NCBI RefSeq assembly: GCF_003073045.1
Contig: NC_037595.1
Span: forward strand, 11,152,074-11,216,073
Origin: Pomacea canaliculata
Taxonomy: Eukaryota; Mollusca; Gastropoda; Architaenioglossa; Ampullariidae
Length of the DNA: 64,000 bases
Direction of reading: 5' to 3'
Below are positions 41,239 to 51,100 of this stretch, one piece after another. The stretch's first letter is position 1. The number at the start of each line of letters is the position of its first letter. Made by a program: the position numbers and the translations under genes. Under the pieces are notes generated by a model. The model was not told the origin of the DNA and did not search any database. It saw nothing but the letters and a program-made list of their open reading frames with translations.

Positions 41239-42025
41239 TGTAATTCAAGGGAAACCACTCGTCTTCACTTAATCACTGGTAGGAGTTATGGAAAATGACC
41301 GCTGCCAAAATTCTAAAAATAAACTTAAAATATTCTTTAGCATATTCTAAAACTTCCTTCAAGGTTTTTCACACACACATATTAAAAAGTGGGGGTAATG
41401 GATGTAATATGTGCGAAATCTAATTCATTAGAGCCTTAGTTACTCGCATCCACAATTGTAACGTCTAGGTAAAATCCTCTCTGTCCCTTGTCCAACAGTG
41501 GTGCAGTCTTGCCCACACTTGACTAATATCCACACACACAAACGTTCAGAGGAAACCATATACACGTTCCGAAGCTTACTAATAATAGGTGCTGACTCAG
41601 CAGACACCTAACAGACGACTCAGAATATAGTTGCTGGAGTCAACACATGACCCAAAGCTGACACCACAAATATATTCCTGGGGATCAACACATGATCCAA
41701 AGCTGGCACCACAGATATACGCCTGGGGATCAACACATGATCCAAAGCTGGCACCACAGATAAACCCGCAGGGATCGACACACACACACAATATCCGAAG
41801 CGAACACCACACACACTTTACGTCCGCCTCTCTTCCCTGCTCACAGCCGTCTGCTCTCTTCCGAAAGATTTTCACACTCATCCAAACTAAAATTCTCATC
41901 CAAACTAAAATTACGTCATAAAATGACGTCGGGTTCTGACGTGAAACCGCGATGCAACCAACACACTTATATAAACAAAAGACAGGGGCAACAACCCCCT
42001 GTTCCTAACAAACTGGTCCGTGACA
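41239..42025 (-). mobile_element. LTR of a Gypsy-like retrotransposon fossil
   Basis: On the minus strand a 787-base unit begins TGTCACGGACC and ends GAATTACA, the TG...CA form of an LTR. A TATATAAG promoter-like motif lies shortly inside its start. Directly after the end comes TTGGCGACC, a sequence commonly seen at the junction with the primer-binding region of Gypsy-type elements. There is no matching short duplication on both sides, so it is not a clean solo LTR; part of the leader seems to continue leftward. No gag or pol region is recognisable nearby and the element is broken. Age unknown, probably old. Confidence 0.65.
41636..41778. repeat. 45-base minisatellite inside the LTR
   Basis: Just over three tandem units of 45 bases, starting at 41636, 41681 and 41726, each containing ATCAACACATGA or a close variant followed by CCAAAGCTG. 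The period is a multiple of three, so open frames pass through on both strands; these are artefacts of the repeat. It lies within the LTR body. Confidence 0.85.
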
Positions 42026-42051
42026 ATAATCTATAATTAATAAATAAAAGC

Positions 42052-42467
42052 TCAAACTTTTAATAGAATGAAAGCAAAGAAATACTGATCAATGTTTATT
42101 TTTGCTAATGACTGTTGAAGTACTGTGATCAATATAGGAATAAAGAAGAAAATTATCATTTTCATTTTACCACTCATGTCTTTTCCTTTTTGCCTGTCGT
42201 TGAATATTGAGTGGAATTGATCGACCATATGCAAAATTTGTTTCAGTAACACGTTTCTCGTGGCTGTAACATCACTTGTGAGATCTATCAATCTTTTTCG
42301 AAAACAGCTGAGCCTTGGATATTGTTCTACAAGGCCAAGATAAAGCAGCGTTTGGCCAATTGTGAGCTCATTATCAATAATGCCATGGACATGCTGTTTA
42401 AAATTATCAAATACTTGGCTGACATCATATTCATCTGCCAATTTTAGTAAGTTTTCAAGTGTTTCAT
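42052..42467 (-). pseudogene. Orphan BTB/BACK-type domain exon
   Basis: An open exon on the minus strand after a good acceptor (TTTTGTGCAG, exon from 42467), phase 1. It begins DETLENLLKLADEYDVSQVF and continues with FKQHVHGIIDNELTIGQTLLYLGLVEQYPRL, typical of the end of a BTB domain passing into a BACK-like helical region, as in BTB or MATH-BTB proteins. The 3' part turns hydrophobic and looks non-coding before a stop at 42052. No exon carrying the first half of the BTB fold was found up to copy C at 47570. The LTR fossil begins 26 bases beyond the stop. I read it as a gene fragment; a distant upstream exon is possible but less likely. Confidence 0.55.
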
Positions 42468-45400
42468 CTGCACAAAACATAATCATCTGTATTACGTTTA
42501 CTCTTCAATAAACATCTGCACTCCTCGTTACAGGGAATATAATCACGTGAAACTAAGATGAGTGTCATATTCTTAAAAAATAGAACAATACAAATTATAT
42601 ATTCAGAGTGTGTTATGGGTGTTATTGTGTGATCTTGAAAATACATTACTTTTGATTTAAACGATCTTGGTTGATCTTGGAAGACAGACCTACAGATTTT
42701 AAGTTTATTTAGAAATTTTGACTGATTTTTAAAAAATAAAAAGGTTCAGATGGAGTTCACTTGACAGACTGGAAATTAAATCTTCCAGATTAAACTTTAA
42801 TGGGCAAAAGTCCCGGTCATTACAGTCTTTGTTGTATTATTATTATTATTATTGAATGCTAATAAGTGAATGCATTTGAGTTAATTTTTCAGTGTGTATC
42901 GCTGTCAATAAAATATCAAATGCTTGTTTGTCTAATGCTTGATATTTGTTTAAGCTTTTTACCAACAGTCCTAGTTGGTTTTTCTGTTGAAATCGTGGAG
43001 AAAAAAAAGAGGGATGATAGAAGAGAGAAATCTCACAGATACCAAGCATACAAGATCATTCTGCAAAGCTCTAGCTTTTATTTTCGTACCTAACGAGAGG
43101 AAAGACTAAATTCAATATTTTGTTTGCCTTGACTGAGTTCAGTGTGTACCTATTTCAAAGCCAATAAGACTGAAACGACTAAGTCCATGTAAAATGTTGA
43201 TTTAACATGATCATTTCTCAATAACTAAGTTAATCGTGCAGTCGTGTTTTGTTTGTTACCAGAGTTTTCTATGTAGCTCGTTTTAATTTCGAATTTGTCC
43301 TAAGTCCATCTGTAACCTGTTTATATATTCAATTCTAAGTCGATGTTTCGCTTGTTCTGTTTTGTATTAAAGCCACGCTGCTGTCCGGTGTATTTTCCAT
43401 GAAAAATTATTTATTATGCATCTTTTGCTTGACAAAATGCTGCCCATCGTACTGAATGTGAAAATAGTTTAATAATTTCTATTAATTTGTCACCTTCATT
43501 ATCGTTATTATCATCCTCGATATTATTATCATACCTATCTTTATCATCATTATCGTCATTCACCTTTACTGCCACAGTTACATTGCCGTCATCTTACCAT
43601 CAACTAAGTTAATTTGCTGAATTACTTATTTACGCTGTGAAAAAAACTTGTATAGTTTACCTCCCGTGGTTCATGCTTTATTATTTCATTTTTGTATTCC
43701 TGTTGGTTTTTCAAAATGGACAAAAATCTACTTCAGCATTATTTTGTCTCAGTTTTGTAACTTTGATTTGTGTCTAACTTGTTTTTCTGGAGTCTCGCTA
43801 AATAGAATTGTCCTCAAGAGTGATACACAGGCAAAGACCATGACACCACCATAAGATTGCAATAATAGTTTGGAACTATGAAAAACAGAGAAAACTGACT
43901 TACTTCTCGGTACTTTCTTTTAAAGCTCTGTCTGTCATTGAAGTCTTTTTCTTCCTTGGTTTTAGTTGGAGTCGTCTCCCTGACTTCGTAAATGTCTGTT
44001 CTTTGATATGTATATATATCATGCTGCTTTGTAGTAGATTGTAGTAGTGATTTTTATGTTAAAATACTTCCTGCTGCTTTCGTTGTCGTTCTTGTCTTCA
44101 ACCCTGCATTGCAGCATTATATTAAATTTAGAAAGATATTGTATACGCATGTTGCCTCGGAACCAGCGCCACCTACAATGTAACGACAAGTAATTACAAG
44201 GCTATGTTTGCATGGTGTTTATGTAATTTATGTTTGCTACAAATGTGATGTATGTTATGCATTTTGTAAGTACATTATATGTGTAAAATATGTATATATG
44301 TAATATAATGAATGTTCAGTACATCATTATGTACGCATTGACATGTTACACACTCAGCGTTCTGTTTTTCGGTACAGTCATTGTGTAACAACTGCATGCC
44401 TTAGACTAACCCTGTTAATCTTCATTGTGTAGATAACTGCGAGCTTCCCTGTTATAGATATGTTGGTCCCCCAGTGGCCGATCCTTTTGTTGCTGATGAT
44501 GTCTTGAAGCTTTGGTAAAATCCCCGAACCGTACAGTATTACAGTATGTACCTGTGTTGACATTATACATGCTGTGAGACCGAGAGGTTACAATAAAAGA
44601 ATGCCAGAAAAATTAATTAAATTTAATGAACTAAATAATGGAAATCTTCTTCCCTGCATCTGCTCTGTTTTCTCTCTCCGTTCTGTTCGATAAATTTTTT
44701 TTCCTCCTTATAACTCTTTTTATATTTCTCTTTCCGCCCATGATGTCCCTTCCATTTAGGACTGGTGCCGAACTATTTTGCGCCTGGGGTGATAGAGAGA
44801 CGCTCACCCTCTCCAACTATCTCTCTCACTCTCTCACACACACACAAAACCACACACACACATTCAACAATAAGCTTGTTTGTTTAGGTCATCAATGACC
44901 AACTTAAAATCTGACGATTAAGCATCGGCACCAACCCTGGCAATATAGCATCTTCCTCTCCAATGATAATACAAGCTCTCAGTGTTATTGCCCACACACA
45001 CACACTCCCTTTTCAGAATGTGTGCCCCTGACAATAATCTGTTTCGTCCAATTGTAAAACCGACTCTTATCACGTCTTAGAAACTTGATATTTAGTCTTA
45101 AAGTTCAAACAGGATCAAAACATCTTTTAAGTGCGCAGAAGTCATGCTTACACCACATGCAGCTAATCTGTTTTTCTGTGACTTCTGTCTTTTAAAAAAA
45201 AATGTTCTGATTCCCTCCCCCCTCCTAAAATTTGTGATTTCTTCTTCTTTTAAAATGTTCTTTCCGTTCTTCCATCGCGGTTTGTTGACTGGTTGTGCAA
45301 TCACGCCTCTCTGATAAGACTGTCAGGGTTTCAAATCAATCCACCGCTGCCTGCCTCATCGTTTGACAAATCAGGCAAAGAGAGCATTGGGCGACTTGTC

Positions 45401-46001
45401 TATTAATTTCTTGATCCCAACTGACCCCGGCCGCTCAGAGCCATGACCATTATTTATGATCTCGTCAATCCGTAATGACCTAACTGGAAAAATAACAGGT
45501 AATAGCACTGCAGTCAGTAGGTCTGTCAGTTGTATGCTTAGTGTTAAAACTGTTTGTTGGTCCGTAATCCGAGGAACTCCCCAGGTGTTTGGCCAATTCG
45601 ATAGCTATTAGGTCTTTACCTAATATTAGGTCTATAGAGAGACTAAGCAAACTATTGACATTTCGTAGCACCAATGGATAAACTTTTTATTCTGCCTACC
45701 TTTTCACATAAGAAGTACACGGGGGTTAAAAATATCCTCAAACTCACCAGTTATTTTCAGAGACTACGAATAAACATGGCCGCTGTTAGTGGTGTCAGGA
45801 GACGTGTCTGCTGATAGAGAAACGTGGTTATCGTCTGCAATAAGAATTTATAATTATCGTCTGCTATTCCTGGTACAAGAATAAGAAAAAATCATGATAA
45901 GTACTTTGACAAGGAACGATATCTAAATTTATAGATATTAATACTTCGCCAGCACTATAGCCCTATACTAGTTATCACATGACAGGCTAACACTAACAGC
46001 T

Positions 46002-46173
46002 CCGCGCTTCTCAAACGGTGGGGCGCCCTCCCCCCCCCCCTTGGGTGGTCATTTTTTAAAAGTTTCTTATACCGGTATTAGTGAAATTAGCTTACATTGC
46101 TGGCTAAGAGGGGAGCGCGGACGTACCTTTGTTCGTCAGGGGGGCGTCACAAGTAAAAGGTTGAGAACCGCTG
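46002..46173. mobile_element. Small hAT-like inverted-repeat element
   Basis: A 172-base element with inverted ends. The left end reads CCGCGCTTCTCAAACGGTGG; the right end, reverse-complemented, reads CAGCGGTTCTCAACC. Both terminal regions continue into matching GGCGCCC/GACGCCC blocks. The TTCTCAA core resembles many hAT termini and the element at 21408-21908. The 8-base flanks (TAACAGCT and CTCTAGCT) match only partly. No coding capacity. Confidence 0.6.
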
Positions 46174-46788
46174 CTCTAGCTGTTGCTTATCCCTTGTATG
46201 ACAACGCATTGATGACTAACCTCATATTTTTCTTCTTTAACAAACTATCATGCGCATTACTCAGCTTCTCGTCGCCATTGTCGATTGGTGTAAATCAAGC
46301 TTAGAGATTACGCTTAACATTGAAAGAAAGTCAGTCATGTTTATCGACGTTTGAAAAAATAAAAAAAATGCAAAATCGAAATCGCTCCCAAGTCTGACGT
46401 TAATTTTCGTTTCTTAACGAGTGATGCTTCAATTGTGAATCCGTGGTCGTAGTGCGAAGACAAATGGTCTGTTAAGGAGTATTTTATGTTTTATAAATGT
46501 TGACACGTGTGTCTGTTTAAATAATATAAACATGAGCTGACCAAGCTCATAGCGTTGACGTCACAACACTGTTACTGGTCAAAATGACAGGTAGACATGC
46601 ACACCATCCGGTTAATAAGTCTGTTCTGAATGACATGTTTTCTACCAATGACATAGTCACAGACATAAACATAAAATACAAGGACATAAACATGTTACAT
46701 ATCTGTTATTTTTCTTTTCTTTTTATTTTGTCGTTTTTGTTAATTCTTGCTTATTTTCACATCTTGATTAGTCAACATGGCGCATAAG

Positions 46789-47118
46789 CAGTACGTGTTG
46801 TCCATAGGAATGGGAATCATGGGATGGGATGGGACAGCACACATTTGTATTTCCCATGGTAGTCGATACTTGATATTGCAAAATAAATTTACTGTTATTT
46901 CATTCATCAAGGATTTAAATCTTTCCTCTGAATCATCTATTGTATGTGAAGTAGCAGGAATTATAGAACAAAAGCCGAAAAGTGGTTTTCAGTGTTGTCC
47001 ATAGGATTGTTAATACCATGGGAATCCCATGGGAAACGTCCCGTGGGATGGGATGGGACAGGCATAAATTGTCATGGGATGGAATGGGATAGAAAAATAG
47101 ATCCCATGGACAACCCTG
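46789..47118. mobile_element. Non-autonomous hAT-type element with perfect 8-base target duplication
   Basis: A 330-base element flanked on both sides by CGCATAAG (46781-46788 and 47119-47126), an exact 8-base direct repeat as made by hAT transposases. The left end reads CAGTACGTGTTGTCCATAGG; the right end, reverse-complemented, reads CAGGGTTGTCCATGGGA. A second copy of the terminal motif (CAGTGTTGTCCATAGG) sits inside near 46989, and GGGATGGGATGGGACA occurs in both halves. This suggests a nested or internally duplicated element. No transposase coding sequence. Confidence 0.85.
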
Positions 47119-47569
47119 CGCATAAGACTAAACTTGGGTTGCATCTCCTGTGAAACGTATTTCTGTGGATAGTTTTATTTCATAACAGTTCATCAGGAAT
47201 AATTAGGTTTCATTTTTTAATTTCACGATACTTATTTCAAATAATTAAGTACAATCGATAAAAACTAGTTCTTTTTCGTAATCGGTCTCTAGTACTCTTT
47301 TGTCCTAGAACTTTTGGAACAAAGATTTAAAGACAGTGAATATGCCGAAATTAAAAAAATATTTAAAGATGTCTTAGTAAAATTAGTTAGGGGCTTATCA
47401 TGTATTCTCGGAAAAATTATTAGTTGAATTGCTAGAACTGGGATTTCATCAAATCAGATTTTATAGATGCTTTGTTCTTCCATTCTGGATACCGTGAGGC
47501 AGATGAAGCAGTCTCGGTGTAAATATTCGTGTGTGAACGCTCGTTTCTAGAAGACAGCAAAGACTGATT

Positions 47570-49123
47570 TTATTCAGTGTCATTCAAGTCCTTCTTCAGT
47601 TTGGCCAGAGCAGCCAGGCGACGGTTCCTCCACTGTCTCCGCTTGTCGATGTCTGCAAGAGGGCCTGCTATGGCCTCCAGGTCTTTCTGGATGAGGTCGA
47701 GTACTGGTCCTTCCATTTTCTCCGGTGGGCCCATGTCCTGCTGGATGGCGAGGAACGTGTCAGCGTAGCGATCTCGCAAGACGTACATTCCTGCACGAGA
47801 AAGGATGAGACTGCTGGGTACATGTGTGTAACATGACAACGAATTTGAGGACAAAAATAGAGAAAGAGAAAAGAGAACAGGAGGAGTTTAAGTAAGGATG
47901 GGATAGGCAGATGGACGGGAGGGGTTATGATGGTTTACGTCTTCGACTGTGGAAATTCCTCGTCAAATCAGTAAGTATCAAAATATGAAAATATTCTGAA
48001 TTTTTTTTTTGTTGTTGAAAATATCCATCCAAGCACAACATTCAGCCCAATGATGATGATATATTGATGGATTGATGATAATTTAATTGATTGATGTCCT
48101 CTCCCCTGATAGCATTTAAACCTTTTATAAACGCTTATAACGGCTTGTTGCCTTCTTACGCACCTTCAGCATTCAGGTAAGATGTTTCCCATGGTCCTAT
48201 AAAGCGTAACGCGCACCAAGACCGCATGACATGACCTTTTCTACGTCACGAGGTGCCAGAACCTCATCCTGCACAGAAGACATGTGCATTTATACGACTC
48301 TAGAATGTCTGAAAAATATAATAATTGAAATAAAAATACTTACGACTGTGACACCATTGTACATGCTTTGCGTTTCAGAACTATTTATATCCGTCAAATC
48401 CTCTAAGCAATTAAAACTCGCCCCATAAATGTTTTTACTGTCTGATATAAAAATAAATGCGAATGAATGGTATGAACTGTGTACGAAGATTGTTCACCTT
48501 GACTAGACGCCATGCTTCTCCCAGGATGGCACACTGTATCCGGTTGAGTACGAAACCTTTCACTTCTTTTCTGACCAACACGGGAACCAGTCCTATGCTC
48601 CCTAACAGCTTGAGTGTCCTGGTAACAACGTCAGCGTCTGTCCAAGAGGCAGGTACCACTTCCACGAGAGGGGCATAAAATGGTGGATTGGTCTGGAATT
48701 CAGAATGCTTACTGTAGCTAACTTTTGTCTCTTTCTGTAATTAAAAACTCGTTATCTTTCCACCATCCACCCATCACAAAAATTGGACTAAAGGCGTGGT
48801 AACATAGAAAACGTATACGATTCATAAATATATGTACTTTGGGGGAACGGGGAATCCGATCTGCCAGGCAGAGTTACGATCATATTATGTAACAAAATTT
48901 GCAAGGTATCAAAGTAATAAAACATGTACCAAGCAATGAAATTCATGGATTGTGTCTGTTGCAAAACCAAACAAGAAAGCTCTCATAGACATTATTGTAT
49001 AGCTTTCTAGATTTTTTTTTATTTTGACGTTTTCTGGTTTACATTTTTTTAATTACTGGTTCCATTGTTAAACCTGTTTTGATCCTTGTATTTGAGCTGG
49101 ACTGAAATCGTGACTGTGTCATA

Positions 49124-49184
<61 letters not shown>

Positions 49185-50314
49185 GAGGACTTGTACCGGA
49201 TGTGAGACGACGAATCGTTCCTTTCGGCGAAAGTTTCGTGAAATGTCCGAGGGCAACAAGGCGCTCGTGGAACTTGATAGAATGACGTCATCGCGCGTGA
49301 TGAAGGTTTCGGCTTCCTTCCAGACATTTTGTTTGATTTCGAGCTGCTCAGGAACACACTCCTATCAACGATTAAAAACATGTGAATGCTGTACTCAGCA
49401 ATGATACAATGCATAGTTTAAGTTGAATAAAGCAGCGCGTCCAACCTGCTGTGACCAGAGCTACATATCTAGCTATAGCTACGGATATCATGAACTTTGT
49501 TCCCAGTATCTAAATAGGTCAGTGCGTGCGTGATTGTCTAGTATCATGTTATTATTACTCTCGTTTTGTCTTCCCTCTTTAAATAATGTCCTAGTTTTTA
49601 AACTAGCACAAACACAAGTCAATGACAGTCGCGCGACGTTCGCACACATACACAACACAGCAGACACGCGATCTGTTGACGATGTGCTTGCGTGTGTATG
49701 TGTGTAGGTGTGAGTGGGTATATGTGTGATAAGTCTTAACCAAGACAAAGAAGGCGTCTTCCACGCAGGACTTCAGGTCAGCGACCCCTCGTATCAGCTG
49801 GTACTGCTCGTCCTTGGACAGACTGCCCCGCAATAAACCCTCTTCTTCCAGCTGCTGTAGCTGAGACCTGATGGCGTCCTTGGCCCTGTTGATCTGCTCG
49901 ATGTCAACATCATACAGCGACACCTGGTAGCCGGCACTGGCGAAGAGCATGGCGTAACTCCTGCCTATGAGGCCGCTGTAACATGTGTTACGCCTCAAGA
50001 CTAAGAACTATACTCTTTTCCAGGTTGATCTTCATGTAAATGTGATAGCGGCAAGGACTCCTCGTATGTTAAGGGTGATAATAATAATAACACGCGTGCT
50101 CGCGTCGGTATTTTGTGTCAGATATATTTTCGTTGCATTTGTACGCGTGCGTGTGTGCGCGTGTGATCAAAGAGGTACAATGTATTATTCTTTGATGCAA
50201 AGAGAGACCTAGAGAGAGAGCAGACCTCGATTCCAGTCTTAGCTACAACAAATATTGTTCACTGTTAACTTACCTTCCGATGACTGCTACAGTGGAGTCA
50301 CCAGCGTTGGCCAT
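47570..50314 (-). CDS. CRYL1: Lambda-crystallin / L-gulonate 3-dehydrogenase, copy C
   Basis: NAD-dependent dehydrogenase paralogue, closest to copy B. Exons on the minus strand: 50274-50314, 49741-49975, 49197-49361, 48498-48692, 48164-48268 and 47570-47790. Motifs: MANAGDSTVAVIG joined to [14 protein letters not shown] (Rossmann), [81 protein letters not shown] and the C-terminal [19 protein letters not shown]. Exon 5 is one base short (plus-strand A run at 48201-48203), which gives a stop just after GARYA; the next conserved residues follow in the shifted frame, so a homopolymer error is likely. Intron 3 starts 12 bases before a 60-base AAC repeat. Confidence 0.92.
49125..49184. repeat. 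(GTT)20 microsatellite
   Basis: Twenty uninterrupted GTT units on the plus strand (AAC on the gene strand), in intron 3 of lambda-crystallin copy C. The repeat begins 12 bases inside the intron after the donor GTACAAG. Copy B lacks it. Long leucine or threonine frames across it are artefacts. Confidence 0.97.
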
Positions 50315-51100
50315 CTAGGAATGATTTTGCGAATGTCACGGATGTGACTGCCACGACAAATAAACAGAAAAGCAAAGCAGCGCTAGGTATTCACAGCAGT
50401 TTGTTGATGTCGCTGGTGACCTGTAAGGTCAGGCACTTGACGTCTGCACTGGATGACTAAAGCTATATGGCAGCAAGCTACGTGACTAAACTCTGTATTT
50501 TAAAATTTATGTTATTCATTCAAACGAATCAATAAATTTACGGTGAAATGAGTGTTAATCCATGTACATATGCTAGCAAGGAGGGATTGTATCTTGCAGA
50601 TCGACCCCATCTTTCCTGTCTTGAATTGGTTACATTGTATTTCCTTTAGTTATTAAGTTAATGGGCAGTATTTAGGATTTCCTTGCTTTTATTAACATTT
50701 TTCGAGAATAAGGTTTGATGTGGAACAAATCTATTTTAATGAAGGGTTTTCGTTTAGATCGATGGCAACATCTAGTCAGCACAGTAGTTCTTAATGCCGT
50801 GCTCAAACTGGAAAAGAGGGGTCGAACATTTTTACAATGTGAGCTCGATGTCTAGCCCTGGAACAAGTGTCACATACAAAAATAGTCCCAATACGAGATC
50901 TGAACCCGAACCTCTCGATCACTGCAATAGTGGGAAGCAACTCTGCACATTTCAAGCAATAAAGGGAATTAACTCCATTAGCTCAATTTGACTGGTCCCC
51001 CCTGTTGTTGGGATGCCAATGGCGACGTTATTCATTTCAAAGCGAGCTGATTGAAGCAGCATACAAATATTTCCGAAGAACAACCTAAATCAAAATAACA
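50315..51100. promoter_or_regulatory. Shared divergent promoter region, lambda-crystallin C / KIF25
   Basis: Start codons of copy C (50314, minus) and the kinesin gene (51101, plus) are 786 bases apart and head-to-head. At 50417-50431 lies TGACCT-GTA-AGGTCA, two divergent nuclear-receptor half-sites. Copy B and the relic exon also carry AGGTCA upstream of their ATG. No clear TATA box. Regulatory function is inferred. Confidence 0.45.

Larger units (their letters stand above)
42468..47569. other. Gene-poor spacer between copies B and C
   Basis: No coding exon recognised. It is AT-rich with GAT/ATC-rich stretches near 43500-43570 and CA-rich runs near 44835-44865. It carries two hAT-type relics, at 46002-46173 and 46789-47118. 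Short open frames are scattered and lack known domains. Confidence 0.55.

Noticed and set aside
41597-41921. Open frames on both strands with repeated residues
   Set aside because: Produced by the 45-base minisatellite, whose period is a multiple of three.
49049-49414. Frames with poly-Thr or poly-Leu
   Set aside because: Produced by the GTT repeat; the real coding part is exon 3 of lambda-crystallin copy C, ending at 49197.
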